Below are positions 37,932-46,832 of a DNA stretch of 64,000 bases, in pieces. A model generated the notes under the pieces. It searched no databases. It had not been told where the DNA came from and saw nothing but the letters and a program-made list of their open reading frames with translations. Both the position numbers and the translations under genes were made by a program. The DNA lies in NCBI RefSeq assembly GCF_001875725.1, contig NZ_MLCQ01000017.1:248001-312000 (forward strand). Reading direction: 5' to 3'. Source of the stretch: Corynebacterium sp. NML140438. Lineage in GTDB: Bacteria > Actinomycetota > Actinomycetes > Mycobacteriales > Mycobacteriaceae. Position 1 is the first letter of the stretch, and each line of letters begins with the position of its first letter.

Positions 37932-38366
37932 GTGGCTCACCCTCAGGACAAGGCTCCACAGGTATATAACGGCGTTTCTGAAGCTGACGTCCCTTCCGCC
38001 CGCTTCGGGTGGAGCGCGTTCAAGCCGCGCACGATTCAACTCGCAGGGTGGATCTCGGTGATCTTCTTGCTCGCGTACAATTTCGGCAACCACCGCGGCC
38101 ACGTCGAGACCATTTGGCTGGTTGCCCTCGCAGTACTGATCGCAGTGGCCCTCATCTTCCACGGCCTCCAGCCGAAGCTGAGCCAGGTCCGCACGGTCAC
38201 CGCACACAACAAGCCTGCTGGCCATAAGGAGCCGGACTGGATCTACGCTCAGCAGACCATGTCGGGCCCATACGCCGAGCTCGACGAACGCGAGCTGCGC
38301 GCCCTCAACATTGATCCTGCTCGCCTCAACGCGCTGCGTGGTGCACAGCAGCAAAGCATTCACTAA
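37932..38366 (+). CDS. DUF2631 membrane protein
   Basis: A 144-residue protein with two hydrophobic segments (about residues 38-52 and 63-80) and the conserved actinobacterial DUF2631 sequence from RFGWSAFKPRTIQLAGW through FGNHRGHVETIW, then a charged tail with YAELDERELRAL. AAGGAG is 7 bases before a GTG at 37932; the ATG at 37926 is too close to that site, so I take the GTG. It is coded near dxr and rlmN in many mycolate-containing actinobacteria. Function unknown. Confidence 0.85.
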   Translation: MAHPQDKAPQVYNGVSEADVPSARFGWSAFKPRTIQLAGWISVIFLLAYNFGNHRGHVETIWLVALAVLIAVALIFHGLQPKLSQVRTVTAHNKPAGHKEPDWIYAQQTMSGPYAELDERELRALNIDPARLNALRGAQQQSIH

Positions 38367-38387
38367 TAGCGCGCTAAGCCAACACTA

Positions 38388-38424
38388 CGGCGCCACCCCA
38401 ACATCTAAGTGAGGGGTGGCGCCG
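38388..38424. terminator. Bidirectional terminator, DUF2631 gene / rlmN
   Basis: CGGCGCCACCCC pairs with GGGGTGGCGCCG around a 13-base loop. TTTTCGTT follows on plus. It lies between the converging stops of the DUF2631 gene (38366) and rlmN (38454). Confidence 0.88.
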
Positions 38425-38453
38425 TTTTCGTTCCTCAGCGCGGGACCCGAAGA

Positions 38454-39551
38454 CTACTCGCCTTCCGCGGCAAGCTGACCACACGCCGCAGCAATCTCCT
38501 GCCCCTTCGTATCACGAACCGTGCAAGTGACGCCCTGTGCAATAACACGTCGCACAAACTCATCCTGTCGAGCCTTCGGAGACGCGTCCCACTTCGAACC
38601 TGGAGTTGGATTCAGCGGGATGAGGTTCACGTGCACCAATGGCCCCAACGCCTGGTGCAGCTTCCTGCCGAGCATGTCTGCGCGGAAGTCATGGTCGTTT
38701 ATATCACGGATCAGTGCGTACTCAATGGAAACACGACGGCCCGTCGTATCAGCGTAGTACCGCGCGGCCTCCAACACGTCTTGCACAGAGAACCTGTTGT
38801 TCATCGGCACGAGTGTGTCACGCAAGTCATCGTCTGGGGTGTGCAGGGAGACCGCCAGTGTGCAGGAGATGCCTTCGTCAGCAAGCATTCGAATCTGTGG
38901 CGCAAGGCCCACCGTCGAGACAGTGACGTTGCGCTGAGAAATCCCGAAGCCCTGTGGCGCCGGACTAGTAATCTGGCGCACTGCATTGACGACCCGCTTA
39001 TAGTTCGCCAGGGGCTCCCCCATCCCCATGAAGACGATGTTCGAAAGACGGGAGCCTTCTTCCTGCATCATTGCTGCGGCAGCACGAACCTGGTCCACAA
39101 TCTCAGCCGTAGACAGGTTTCGGTCGAGCCCACCCTGGCCTGTGGCACAAAACGGGCACGCCATGCCGCAGCCTGCCTGCGAGGAAATACACAGCGTCGC
39201 GCGATCCTTGTAGCGCATAAGCACAGATTCCAACAGGATGCCATCATGCAAGCGCCACAGCGTCTTGGTGGTATCCCCCTCATCGGTTTCTACGCGGCGA
39301 ACCGGAGTCAGCAGCGTCGGGAACAGGGCGTCTTTCACCTTTTCGCGTTGTGCTGCAGGCAGATCTGTCATGGTGAGCGGATCAGCTTCAAATTTGCCGT
39401 AGTAGTGGCGCGCGATCTGGTCTGCGCGAAACTTAGGCAGCCCGAGGGACTTCACCGCCTCAATGCGCTCGTCGCTGCTCAAATCAGCGAAGTGCTTCGG
39501 CGGCATACCAAACTTGGGGGTCAGCTGTGGCAATGTTGGGGTCTCAGTCAT
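38454..39551 (-). CDS. rlmN: 23S rRNA/tRNA adenine-C2 methyltransferase
   Basis: RlmN is a radical-SAM enzyme that methylates A2503 of 23S rRNA and A37 of some tRNAs. The 365-residue protein has the CxxxCxxC cluster site [12 protein letters not shown] (Cys128, Cys132, Cys135), the [15 protein letters not shown] motif, and the C-terminal [21 protein letters not shown] with the methyl-carrying cysteine. The frame is open to 39623, but the ATG at 39551 gives the usual length and [15 protein letters not shown] start. It is 21 bases downstream of cdsA. Confidence 0.97.
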   Translation of the reverse strand: MTETPTLPQLTPKFGMPPKHFADLSSDERIEAVKSLGLPKFRADQIARHYYGKFEADPLTMTDLPAAQREKVKDALFPTLLTPVRRVETDEGDTTKTLWRLHDGILLESVLMRYKDRATLCISSQAGCGMACPFCATGQGGLDRNLSTAEIVDQVRAAAAMMQEEGSRLSNIVFMGMGEPLANYKRVVNAVRQITSPAPQGFGISQRNVTVSTVGLAPQIRMLADEGISCTLAVSLHTPDDDLRDTLVPMNNRFSVQDVLEAARYYADTTGRRVSIEYALIRDINDHDFRADMLGRKLHQALGPLVHVNLIPLNPTPGSKWDASPKARQDEFVRRVIAQGVTCTVRDTKGQEIAAACGQLAAEGE

Positions 39552-39571
39552 GATTGCCCCATCTTTGCACG

Positions 39572-40480
39572 TTAGAACGGATTCATCAATGCGGAAGCAC
39601 TCAGCAGAATGTACGTTGCACACGCTGCCGGCAACATGCCGTCCAAGCGGTCCATCAAACCACCATGCCCAGGCAAAATCTGAGACATGTCCTTGATGCC
39701 CAGCTCGCGCTTGAACTGACTTTCAACGAGGTCACCCATTGTTGCGCACACCACCAGGGCGGCACCCAGGAAGATGCCCATCCACCACGGCCCCTGAATG
39801 AGGAAGGTAACCACCGCGACACCGGCGATGATCCCGAACACCATCGATCCGGCAAAGCCCTCCCAGGACTTCTTCGGGCTCACCGCTGGAGCCATCGGGT
39901 GCGACCCAAACATCACACCCGCAGCGTAACCGCCGACGTCAGAGGCGACCACGCAGCACATGAATGCCACAATGAACGCTGAGCCACTTACGGAGCCTTC
40001 GTCGATAAGAGAGATCATTGCTGCAAAACTGCCGAACAGCGGAATCCATGCCAGGACGAACACGCCAACTGCGGTGTCTCGCAGGTAGTTGGTGGGTGTT
40101 TGGTGTCGACCATGATCGAACAACCGCCAGAACATCAAAAACAGCACCGTGAATGCGAACGCAGCGACAACACCGGCAGTCTTGTACACAGCGGAAGACC
40201 ACACCATGATCTGGCCGAGGATAATCAGGAGTGTACGAGGCTGCTGGTAGCCGACTTCCCGTAGCCGGGTGAGCACCTCCCACATCCCACCGGCAACGGC
40301 GACCGCAACAAGTGGGTACCACGCCATAGGCCCAATCCACACGGCCGCAATCACGATGGCGCCAAGAATAACCCCGGTTGTGATCGCAGCTGGCAGGTTC
40401 CTGCCCGCATCGTTCTTCGGCTTCGGAGCCGTAATACGGGGCCAGCCCAATGGTCCTGATTGATCTGTCGAGTGTTTCAC
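39572..40480 (-). CDS. cdsA: Phosphatidate cytidylyltransferase
   Basis: CdsA makes CDP-diacylglycerol, precursor of phosphatidylinositol, its mannosides, cardiolipin and phosphatidylglycerol. The 302-residue membrane protein has about eight hydrophobic segments and the family signature [29 protein letters not shown] near the C-terminus, preceded by [18 protein letters not shown] at 40480 starts it after a 46-base gap from frr. No clear Shine-Dalgarno sequence is visible. Confidence 0.96.
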   Translation of the reverse strand: MKHSTDQSGPLGWPRITAPKPKNDAGRNLPAAITTGVILGAIVIAAVWIGPMAWYPLVAVAVAGGMWEVLTRLREVGYQQPRTLLIILGQIMVWSSAVYKTAGVVAAFAFTVLFLMFWRLFDHGRHQTPTNYLRDTAVGVFVLAWIPLFGSFAAMISLIDEGSVSGSAFIVAFMCCVVASDVGGYAAGVMFGSHPMAPAVSPKKSWEGFAGSMVFGIIAGVAVVTFLIQGPWWMGIFLGAALVVCATMGDLVESQFKRELGIKDMSQILPGHGGLMDRLDGMLPAACATYILLSASALMNPF

Positions 40481-40526
40481 GTAGCGTTGCTTTCTGTTAC
40501 CGGCGGGACCCAGGTACTTAGAGTCC

Positions 40527-41084
40527 TTAGACCTCCATCAGTTCAGCTTCCTTGCGCTGAACCAGCTCATCAATCTGTGCAACGTAGTTCTGGGTCGTCT
40601 TGTCCAGCGCCTTTTCTGCGGTCTGCACTTCGTCCTCCCCGGCGTCGCCGTCCTTCTGGATCTTCTTCAGTGCTTCCATACCGTGGCGGCGGACGTTGCG
40701 GATAGCGATCTTGCCATCCTCGCCCTTCTGCTTGGCCTGCTTGACTAGGTCCCGGCGACGGTCTTCGGTCAGCTGCGGAATCGTGACACGGATAACTTGT
40801 CCATCGTCCGTCGGATTGACGCCCAGGTCGGAGTTGCGGATCGCGGTCTCAATTTCCTTGAGTGTCGACATGTCGTATGGCTTGATCAGTAGCATGCGCG
40901 GCTCTGGCACGGAAATCGTCGCCATCTGGTTGATTGGGGTTGGCGCACCGTAGAAGTCGGCCATAACGCCATTAAACATCGCTGGGTTAGCGCGACCGGT
41001 ACGGATCGTTACGAGGTCGTCGCGGGTGAAATCAACAGAGGAGCTCATTCGCTCTTCGGCATCAAGCAAAACGTCATCAATCAT
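40527..41084 (-). CDS. frr: Ribosome recycling factor
   Basis: Frr splits the ribosome with EF-G after termination. The 185-residue protein has the usual length and sequence: [70 protein letters not shown] and a C-terminal helix. GTGGAG is 5 bases before the ATG at 41084. An open frame extends to 41123 without family similarity. Its upstream neighbour on minus, pyrH, is separated from it by the amidase gene on plus. Confidence 0.98.
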   Translation of the reverse strand: MIDDVLLDAEERMSSSVDFTRDDLVTIRTGRANPAMFNGVMADFYGAPTPINQMATISVPEPRMLLIKPYDMSTLKEIETAIRNSDLGVNPTDDGQVIRVTIPQLTEDRRRDLVKQAKQKGEDGKIAIRNVRRHGMEALKKIQKDGDAGEDEVQTAEKALDKTTQNYVAQIDELVQRKEAELMEV

Positions 41085-41210
41085 TTTTTCTCCACTTCTT
41101 CTGTACAAAGCGTTCGGGGACAAGTAAGTCGCACACTAATCTACCAGCGTTCCGTTGCGAGACGTGCCGCGGCTTGACTCCGAAGGCAAGAAATCGGCGC
41201 CCACGGCGCC

Positions 41211-41216
41211 TAGACT
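41211..41216 (+). promoter_or_regulatory. Leaderless -10 element of the amidase gene
   Basis: TAGACT is 6 bases before the ATG at 41223; no Shine-Dalgarno sequence. Confidence 0.6.
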
Positions 41217-41222
41217 GTCCCC

Positions 41223-42320
41223 ATGTTTTACTCCCCTGCCAGTGCTGCGTTGGTCTACACACACCCGACCCCATTGTGCACTAGCCAGGGCAGGCTGTCT
41301 TCGTGGCAGATTCCGATCAAGGACGGGACGGATGTCGCGGGGATGCCCACGTCGCACGGCAACCCGTCACGAAAAGTCATTGCGGAGAAGCACAGCCCGA
41401 TTGTTGCCGCGTTGCTGGAGTCTGGCGCGTCTATCCCCGGGAAGTCCCTAACGGCCGAGCTGGGGGCGACATGCTACGCCGAGGAGTCGCACTCACCAGT
41501 ACTGGAGTCTCCCATTTTCCCTGGTTGCACCCCTGGAGGCTCCTCAGCTGGGGCCGGGGTACTCGTGGGCAGCGGGCTCTACCGCGCAGCACATGGCACC
41601 GACGCAGGGGGTTCGTTGCGTGTCCCTGCCGCAGCCTGCGGTGCCGTGGGGTACAAGCCTGGCACACGTGCCGCCGTCGCCCACGGCTTTATCACCCGTA
41701 GTGTGAGCGACCAGTTCGAGCTCTACGGCCACCGCCCCACCCCGGTGCGCAGACTTCGCATCGGAGTCCTTATCGACGGCCTCTTCGCCACCACCACTGT
41801 GTCGAGCAGCCGTGGCGACGCCCTCGATGCAGCCGCGCGCGAGCTAGGCAAGCACCATGAGGTTGTGCCGCTTCGTCCCTACGCCGACGCACAAGAGACA
41901 TTTGAGCATTTCAAGCACCGCATCACGCACAGTTTCTGTAATGTAGAGCCGCTCGAGAACAGCTATCTCGCGTGGATGCGCGAACAAGGCAACACGGTCT
42001 CCCCAGAGTCGCTGCACAACGCGCACGATCATTTCAGACAACTTCTTGGGCACGTGCAACACGAGTGGGATGTGGATATTGTGCTCTCCCCCACGATTGC
42101 GTTTGATCCCCCAACAATTGGCTACTTCTCCTCCCTCACCCCGGAAGAGAGCTTCTACCAGCAAACAGTGTGGACACCGTGGTGCACACTATTCAATGTG
42201 ATGGGCAGCCCCGCCGTTGCGGTCGGGGCGCTCCACCTTGGGTCAGTCACAGTTGGTGGACGCGCGCTCCTTTCGGTAGCGCGCACCGTCGAACACCTTG
42301 GACTCCCCGGCGCCTTTTAG
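41223..42320 (+). CDS. Amidase-signature family protein (short)
   Basis: A 365-residue amidase-signature hydrolase. The Ser-Ser-Lys triad can be placed: Lys33 in [10 protein letters not shown], the cis serine in GGSSAGAG (residues 106-111) and the nucleophile Ser131 in [16 protein letters not shown]. Family members usually have about 450-500 residues; here the region after [12 protein letters not shown] is abbreviated and the N-terminus starts late, so substrate pocket loops are missing. Mycobacteria carry an amidase (amiC) at the same locus. The final 4 bases overlap the converging pyrH stop. Substrate unknown. Confidence 0.85.
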   Translation: MFYSPASAALVYTHPTPLCTSQGRLSSWQIPIKDGTDVAGMPTSHGNPSRKVIAEKHSPIVAALLESGASIPGKSLTAELGATCYAEESHSPVLESPIFPGCTPGGSSAGAGVLVGSGLYRAAHGTDAGGSLRVPAAACGAVGYKPGTRAAVAHGFITRSVSDQFELYGHRPTPVRRLRIGVLIDGLFATTTVSSSRGDALDAAARELGKHHEVVPLRPYADAQETFEHFKHRITHSFCNVEPLENSYLAWMREQGNTVSPESLHNAHDHFRQLLGHVQHEWDVDIVLSPTIAFDPPTIGYFSSLTPEESFYQQTVWTPWCTLFNVMGSPAVAVGALHLGSVTVGGRALLSVARTVEHLGLPGAF

Positions 42321-43042
42321 GAAACGAGCGTGCCGATCTGCTCGCCGGACACCGCACGAGCAATATTGCCTTCCTTGAGCAGGTTGAAGACCAGAATCGG
42401 CATGTTGTTGTCCATGCACAGCGAGAACGCGGTGGCGTCGGCAACCTTGAGTTCCTTTTCGAGCACCTCGCGGGGAGAGACCTCGCTGTAGAGCTGTGCG
42501 TCTGGGTTGGTGCGTGGGTCGTCGTCGTACACGCCGTCGACGCCCTTGGCCATCAGCAGCACCTCGCAGCCGATTTCCAGGGCACGCTGTGCGGCCGTGG
42601 TGTCTGTGGAGAAGTACGGCATACCCATACCAGCGCCGAAGATGACAACTCGGCCTTTCTCCAGGTGGCGCACTGCGCGAAGCGGCAGGTACGGCTCAGC
42701 AATCTGCGCCATGTTGATGGAGGTCTGCACGCGGCAGTCGACGCCCTTTTGCTGCAGGAAGTCCTGGAGCGCCAGGCAGTTCATCACGGTGCCGAGCATG
42801 CCCATGTAGTCGGAACGCGCGCGGTCCAGGCCGCGTTTTTGCAGTTCAGCGCCACGGAAGAAGTTCCCACCACCAATTACGACAGCGACTTCGGTTCCGG
42901 ACTGGGCAACTTCAGCGATCTGCGATGCGACGCTTTCGACAACGTCCGGATCGATACCAACTTTTCCGCCACCGAACATTTCACCGCCCAGTTTAAGCAT
43001 GACGCGTTTGAATCCTGTGCGAGTAGACGCAAGTTCTGACAC
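42317..43042 (-). CDS. pyrH: Uridylate kinase
   Basis: PyrH phosphorylates UMP to UDP for pyrimidine nucleotide synthesis. The 241-residue protein has [50 protein letters not shown] and [25 protein letters not shown] at 43042 preceded by AAGGAG (10 bases) gives the length of relatives; the frame is open further to 43090. A terminator separates it from tsf upstream. Confidence 0.96.
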   Translation of the reverse strand: MSELASTRTGFKRVMLKLGGEMFGGGKVGIDPDVVESVASQIAEVAQSGTEVAVVIGGGNFFRGAELQKRGLDRARSDYMGMLGTVMNCLALQDFLQQKGVDCRVQTSINMAQIAEPYLPLRAVRHLEKGRVVIFGAGMGMPYFSTDTTAAQRALEIGCEVLLMAKGVDGVYDDDPRTNPDAQLYSEVSPREVLEKELKVADATAFSLCMDNNMPILVFNLLKEGNIARAVSGEQIGTLVS

Positions 43043-43150
43043 TGTGAGGACGCTCCTTGAGAGTTGGCCAATTCCAGCCGTAGAGGACAATTCTATTCCC
43101 GACCGATCTTAGCGATCCCAGCCAGGTTTGTAGCAACCGGGCATAAAGAA

Positions 43151-43186
43151 ACCGCCGATGGAGGGTAGCCCCTCTACACCGGCGGT
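43151..43186 (-). terminator. Terminator of tsf
   Basis: ACCGCCG/CGGCGGT outer stem with inner GAGGG/CCCTC, followed on minus by TTTCTTTATG. It is 15 bases past the tsf stop (43201). Confidence 0.85.
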
Positions 43187-43200
43187 GGAAAGCGTCAAGC

Positions 43201-44019
43201 TTATGCCTGGCCAACCTCGAAGCGAACGAAGTCGGTGACCTCGATACCGTTCTCCTCCGTGAACTGCTTCACGGTCTTCTTGGAGTCAGCGAGCGACGGC
43301 TGGTCCAGAAGGACAACGTCCTTGAAGAAGCCACCCATGCGGCCTTCGACGATCTTCGCAATAGCTGCCTCAGGCTTACCCTCGTTGCGGGTGATCTCTT
43401 CCTGAACAGCGCGCTCCTTCTCGATGACCTCTGCTGGAATGTCCTCTTCCTTGAGGTAGCGAGCCTTCATCGCAGCGATCTGCAGTGCAACCTGGTGTGC
43501 AGCCTCAGCGTTGTCACCCTTGTAGGCAACCAGAACGCCAACAGCCGGTGGCAGGTCAGCGGAACGCTGGTGCAGGTACTTCGCCAGCTGCTCACCTTCG
43601 ATGGTGGCGGCGCGACGCAGCTCCAGCTTCTCGCCGATCTTCGCGGAGAGGCGCTCAAGAACATCGTGTGCGGTCTCGCCATCGACGTCAGCGTTTGCGA
43701 GCTCTTCCTGGCTGTTCGCCTTCACAGCAGCGGCAGCGTCAGCGATCTTGGCAGCGACGGTCTTGAACTCGTCGTTCTTTGCAACGAAGTCGGTCTCAGA
43801 GTTGATCTCGACGATGGTGTTGCCTGAGACAGCCACGAGGCCCTCCAGAGCGTTGCGCTCAGCGCGCTTGCCCACGTCCTTTGCACCCTTGATGCGGAGC
43901 AGCTCAACAGCCTTGTCGAAGTCGCCGCCGGTCTCCTCCAGCGCCTTCTTGCAGTCGAGCATGCCGGAGCCGGTGGTTTCGCGCAGCTTCTTAACGTCAG
44001 CAGCAGTGTAGTTCGCCAT
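43201..44019 (-). CDS. tsf: Elongation factor Ts
   Basis: EF-Ts exchanges GDP for GTP on EF-Tu. The 272-residue protein has [25 protein letters not shown], the [30 protein letters not shown] strand and helix, the [12 protein letters not shown] region and [25 protein letters not shown] is 11 bases before the ATG. It follows rpsB after a 167-base gap that contains a hairpin with a U-run. Confidence 0.98.
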   Translation of the reverse strand: MANYTAADVKKLRETTGSGMLDCKKALEETGGDFDKAVELLRIKGAKDVGKRAERNALEGLVAVSGNTIVEINSETDFVAKNDEFKTVAAKIADAAAAVKANSQEELANADVDGETAHDVLERLSAKIGEKLELRRAATIEGEQLAKYLHQRSADLPPAVGVLVAYKGDNAEAAHQVALQIAAMKARYLKEEDIPAEVIEKERAVQEEITRNEGKPEAAIAKIVEGRMGGFFKDVVLLDQPSLADSKKTVKQFTEENGIEVTDFVRFEVGQA

Positions 44020-44082
44020 ATTCGGGCGATCCTCCTCGTACAGTAGTGGATAAATACGTCGTAAAATTTTGCTTCAAACAAA

Positions 44083-44138
44083 ACACCCCACGCCCGTGTC
44101 GCGCCCATAATCCAGGACGTGAACAGGACGCGGGGTGT
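44083..44138 (-). terminator. Partial terminator or attenuator between rpsB and tsf
   Basis: On minus, ACACCCCGCGTCC pairs imperfectly with GGGCGTGGGGTGT across a 30-base loop and is followed by TTTTGTTTG. Position between two genes of one ribosomal unit suggests it reduces rather than stops transcription into tsf. Confidence 0.6.
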
Positions 44139-44186
44139 CACACTCGCTTATGCAGGATACACGTTTAGTGCGTCCTGCGAGCGGAG

Positions 44187-45101
44187 TTACTTAGCCTGCT
44201 GAGCTTGCTCTGCAGCGCGAACAGCATGTGGCTGCTCGACTGGTGCAACCTCCTGTGGCGCAGCAGCTTCAGCCTCAGCAGCCGCCTTCGCAGCGTCTGC
44301 AGCGGAAACCTCAGCGGATGCAGCTGCCTGCGCAGCTGCCTCGGCTACCTCTGCCTGGTGCTTAGCGTCGGTATCGCCTGCAGCCTCACGTGCGGAAGCC
44401 AGCTGACGCTCCTCACGCTGCTGCTTACCAGCGATGACTGCCTCACCGATGATGCGGGTCAGGATTTTGACAGCACCGATGGCGTCGTCGTTGCCCGGAA
44501 TTGGGAAGTCGACGTCGTCTGGGTCGCAGTTGGTGTCAAGGACGGCAACAACCGGGATACGCAGCTTCTCAGCCTCGTTGACCGCGATGTGCTCCTTGTT
44601 CGTGTCAACAACCCACAGAGCGGACGGTGCCTTGGTCATGTCTGCGATGCCACCGAGAACGCGCTCAAGCTTCTGGCGCTCGCGGGTCAGCATCAGCACT
44701 TCCTTCTTACCGCGACCTGCGTAGCCGTTCTCAGCAGCATCCATTGCCTGGAGCTCCTTCATGCGGGCGATACGCTTGGAGACGGTCTGGAAGTTGGTGA
44801 GCATGCCACCGAGCCAGCGGTGCGTTACGTATGGCATACCAACACGCTGAGCCTCTTCCTGGATAGGCTCCTGCGCCTGCTTCTTCGTACCAACAAACAG
44901 GATCGTGCCGCCGTGCGCAACGGTTTCCTTGACGAACTCGAAAGCCTCGTCAATGTAGGTCAGCGTCTGCTGCAAGTCGATGATGTAAATGCCGTTGCGG
45001 TCGGTGAAGATGAAGCGACGCATCTTCGGGTTCCAACGACGCGTCTGGTGGCCAAAGTGCACACCTGCGTCGAGGAGTTCGCGCATGGTTACAACTGCCA
45101 T
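44187..45101 (-). CDS. rpsB: 30S ribosomal protein S2
   Basis: S2 is a 30S surface protein. The conserved body (residues 1-230) has [50 protein letters not shown] and [30 protein letters not shown]-terminal tail of about 70 residues rich in Ala, Glu and Gln follows ([18 protein letters not shown] and on), which is a feature of corynebacterial S2. AAAGGAG is 8 bases before the ATG. A 7-base hairpin in the leader (45150-45170) could serve in autoregulation. Confidence 0.98.
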   Translation of the reverse strand: MAVVTMRELLDAGVHFGHQTRRWNPKMRRFIFTDRNGIYIIDLQQTLTYIDEAFEFVKETVAHGGTILFVGTKKQAQEPIQEEAQRVGMPYVTHRWLGGMLTNFQTVSKRIARMKELQAMDAAENGYAGRGKKEVLMLTRERQKLERVLGGIADMTKAPSALWVVDTNKEHIAVNEAEKLRIPVVAVLDTNCDPDDVDFPIPGNDDAIGAVKILTRIIGEAVIAGKQQREERQLASAREAAGDTDAKHQAEVAEAAAQAAASAEVSAADAAKAAAEAEAAAPQEVAPVEQPHAVRAAEQAQQAK

Positions 45102-45403
45102 GGGAATTTCTCCTTTGGAGTAATCTCGTTCGGTTAATGTTCATGTACTGCGAGGGTTTTTATCCCTCGCCCTAGCACCGCACCTTCTCAACACCCTCAT
45201 ACTGCGGGACCATTGCTGAGCTGGCGTTATTCGGCGCGCGTAGTCAACTTCGAAAAGTTGCTTTGCCAAGCATAGTCGAACATCCCACGATTACCTAATT
45301 TGACCTGCGCAAACCGTTGTACTTATCCACAGGCTGATTGTTATCCACAGCGCCATCTCTCGGAAGCTTGCCCCACGCTGCGTCTGCGGGGCTCAATAGC
45401 ATC
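45102..45403. promoter_or_regulatory. Intergenic region rpsB / M23 gene, with rpsB leader hairpin
   Basis: No gene is seen in these 302 bases. In the rpsB leader, GCGAGGG/CCCTCGC (45150-45170) forms a 7-base stem with a 7-base loop about 50 bases before the start; it might be an S2 feedback site but has no proven counterpart. TATGCT near 45255-45260 on minus is a possible rpsB -10, giving a leader of about 150 bases. The plus-strand half carries the two DnaA boxes listed separately. Confidence 0.5.
45323..45349 (+). promoter_or_regulatory. Two perfect DnaA boxes in tandem
   Basis: TTATCCACA occurs at 45323-45331 and again at 45341-45349, same strand, with start points 18 bases apart. This nonamer is the high-affinity DnaA box of E. 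coli and is also used in corynebacteria. It lies 55 bases before the M23 start and about 220 bases before rpsB. There is no dnaA or dnaN gene and no clear AT-rich unwinding region nearby, so it is a DnaA-binding or titration site candidate, not an origin. Confidence 0.7.
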
Positions 45404-45901
45404 ATGCACGCACTTCTCCGATGGACGACTTCCCTCCTTATATCGCTCTGCGCATGGTTGTCGGCAGGTCACGCGCTCGCGTACGTCGACCCCACCACGG
45501 GTCTTCCCCACGCAACCCGGGTTACCCGGCCCGCGCAGATCCCGGAGAAGAACTGGATGCCGGGACATCGCGGAGTTGATCTTGCGCTGCGCATCGGTGG
45601 GCCAGTCCTCGCCGCCGACGCCGGAACAGTGGCGTTCGTTGGCAAGGTAGCAGGCACTCCGATTATCAGCATCGACCACCCCGATGGAATCCGCACGACC
45701 TACCAGCCGGTACACGCCCGCGTGCAGCAAGGCGACGAAGTAACGGTCGGCGAGGTGATTGGGACGCTGGCTCGGCCGACCGGGCCACAGGCACACTTGC
45801 AGGATGGGTTGCACTGGGGTGCGCTCGTCGCAAAGGACACCTATATCAACCCACTGTCCCTCTTATCGACGCCCACCATTCGGCTCAAACCAACACGGTG
45901 A
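45404..45901 (+). CDS. Secreted M23 (LytM-type) peptidase-family protein
   Basis: A 165-residue protein with a signal peptide (residues 1-26, cleavage near ALA-YV) and one M23 domain: HRGVDLALRIGGPVLAADAGTVAFVG (HxxxD ligand pair), ISIDHPDGIRTTYQPV and GLHWGALVAKDTYINPLSLL. Family enzymes have HxH at the last site; here the first histidine is Gly (GLH). The mycobacterial protein at this locus (Rv2891 type) has a similar CLHWG, so the change looks fixed in the group. It could be a peptidoglycan hydrolase with an altered site, or an activator without activity. No Shine-Dalgarno sequence is obvious. Confidence 0.85.
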   Translation: MHALLRWTTSLLISLCAWLSAGHALAYVDPTTGLPHATRVTRPAQIPEKNWMPGHRGVDLALRIGGPVLAADAGTVAFVGKVAGTPIISIDHPDGIRTTYQPVHARVQQGDEVTVGEVIGTLARPTGPQAHLQDGLHWGALVAKDTYINPLSLLSTPTIRLKPTR

Positions 45902-45905
45902 AGAG

Positions 45906-46811
45906 CTACGCCCGCGGATGCGCCTGATTGTAGATCTGGGTGAGCCGCTGCGAGGAGACGTGGGTGTAAATCTGTGTGGTCTGCAAGCTGGAGTGGCCGA
46001 GCATCTCTTGCACCATGCGCAGATCAGCACCCCCTTCAAGCATTTGCGTGGCCGCAGTGTGCCGCAGTGAGTGTGGCGTCACGCTCGTCTGTCCTGTCTG
46101 CTGCCCGGCGCGCTCGACGATTCGGCGTACTTGGCGTTGGTCGATGCGTTTGCCTTGGTTGCCTACGAAGAGCGGGGCGGGTCCTGTGTTGGTTTCGGTG
46201 GCAAGTGCTGGGCGGGCGTCGTGAAGCCATGTGGTCAGTGCGTTGTGCGCGTTGGTTCCGAATGGAACGATGCGTTGTTTGTTGCCTTTGCCTGTGACTT
46301 TTGCGGTGTTGGTGTGCAGGTCGAGGTCGTCGATGTTGAGGGCGACGAGTTCGCCGACGCGGATTGCACTGGCGTAGAGCAATTCGAGGATGGCGGTGTC
46401 ACGGATGTCTTGTGGTGTGTGACCGTGGGGGCGAATAAGTTCTTCGGCGGCTGGGGCGCTGAGCACGGTGGGGAGTTTGCGTTGCTCTTTCGGGGTGCGC
46501 AGGCGTGCGGCTTCGTCTTTGGCGATGTAGCCGTGTTGGTAAGCCCAGGTGGAGAAGGCGCGTGCGGATGCGGTGCGTCGTGCGATGGTGGAGCGGGCTT
46601 TGCCGGCTTGGACGGCGTCGGCAAGCCAGCGGCGCAGGGCGTCGATCGTAAACGCCTGGAGATCTGGTGTGTATGGCGCGAGTGTGGTGAGGTCAGATTT
46701 GTAGCTTTTGCAGGTTGCCGCTGCGCGGTTTTTCACGTGTTGGCAGTAGTCGATGAAGTCGTCCACCGCGGTGAGGAACTGGGTGGACGACTGATCGTGG
46801 CTGCTATTCAT
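45906..46811 (-). CDS. xerC: Tyrosine recombinase XerC
   Basis: XerC resolves chromosome dimers at dif together with XerD. The 301-residue protein has the N-terminal core-binding domain and the catalytic set Arg151 (ASAIRVGEL), Lys175 (GKGNK), His247 and Arg250 (HSLRHTAAT), His273 (LGHSS) and Tyr282 (IYTHV). The place between the M23 gene and dprA is the standard actinobacterial locus, so it is the housekeeping enzyme, not a mobile integrase. TACAAT 7 bases before the ATG suggests a leaderless start. It converges with the M23 gene across 4 bases. Confidence 0.95.
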   Translation of the reverse strand: MNSSHDQSSTQFLTAVDDFIDYCQHVKNRAAATCKSYKSDLTTLAPYTPDLQAFTIDALRRWLADAVQAGKARSTIARRTASARAFSTWAYQHGYIAKDEAARLRTPKEQRKLPTVLSAPAAEELIRPHGHTPQDIRDTAILELLYASAIRVGELVALNIDDLDLHTNTAKVTGKGNKQRIVPFGTNAHNALTTWLHDARPALATETNTGPAPLFVGNQGKRIDQRQVRRIVERAGQQTGQTSVTPHSLRHTAATQMLEGGADLRMVQEMLGHSSLQTTQIYTHVSSQRLTQIYNQAHPRA

Positions 46812-46818
46812 GCCCCGT

Positions 46819-46824
46819 ATTGTA
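46819..46824 (-). promoter_or_regulatory. Leaderless -10 element of xerC
   Basis: TACAAT on minus is 7 bases before the ATG at 46811, lying just beyond the dprA stop (46833). No Shine-Dalgarno sequence, so xerC probably has its own promoter. Confidence 0.65.
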
Positions 46825-46832
46825 TCGGCAGC

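Noticed and set aside
45102..45403. Replication origin at the paired DnaA boxes
   Set aside because: Only two boxes are present, there is no dnaA, dnaN or gyrB nearby and no AT-rich unwinding element; a DnaA-binding site of other use is the more modest reading.
45906..46811. Integrase of a mobile element
   Set aside because: The tyrosine recombinase has the conserved XerC locus beside dprA and the M23 gene, and there are no flanking repeats, tRNA or cargo genes.
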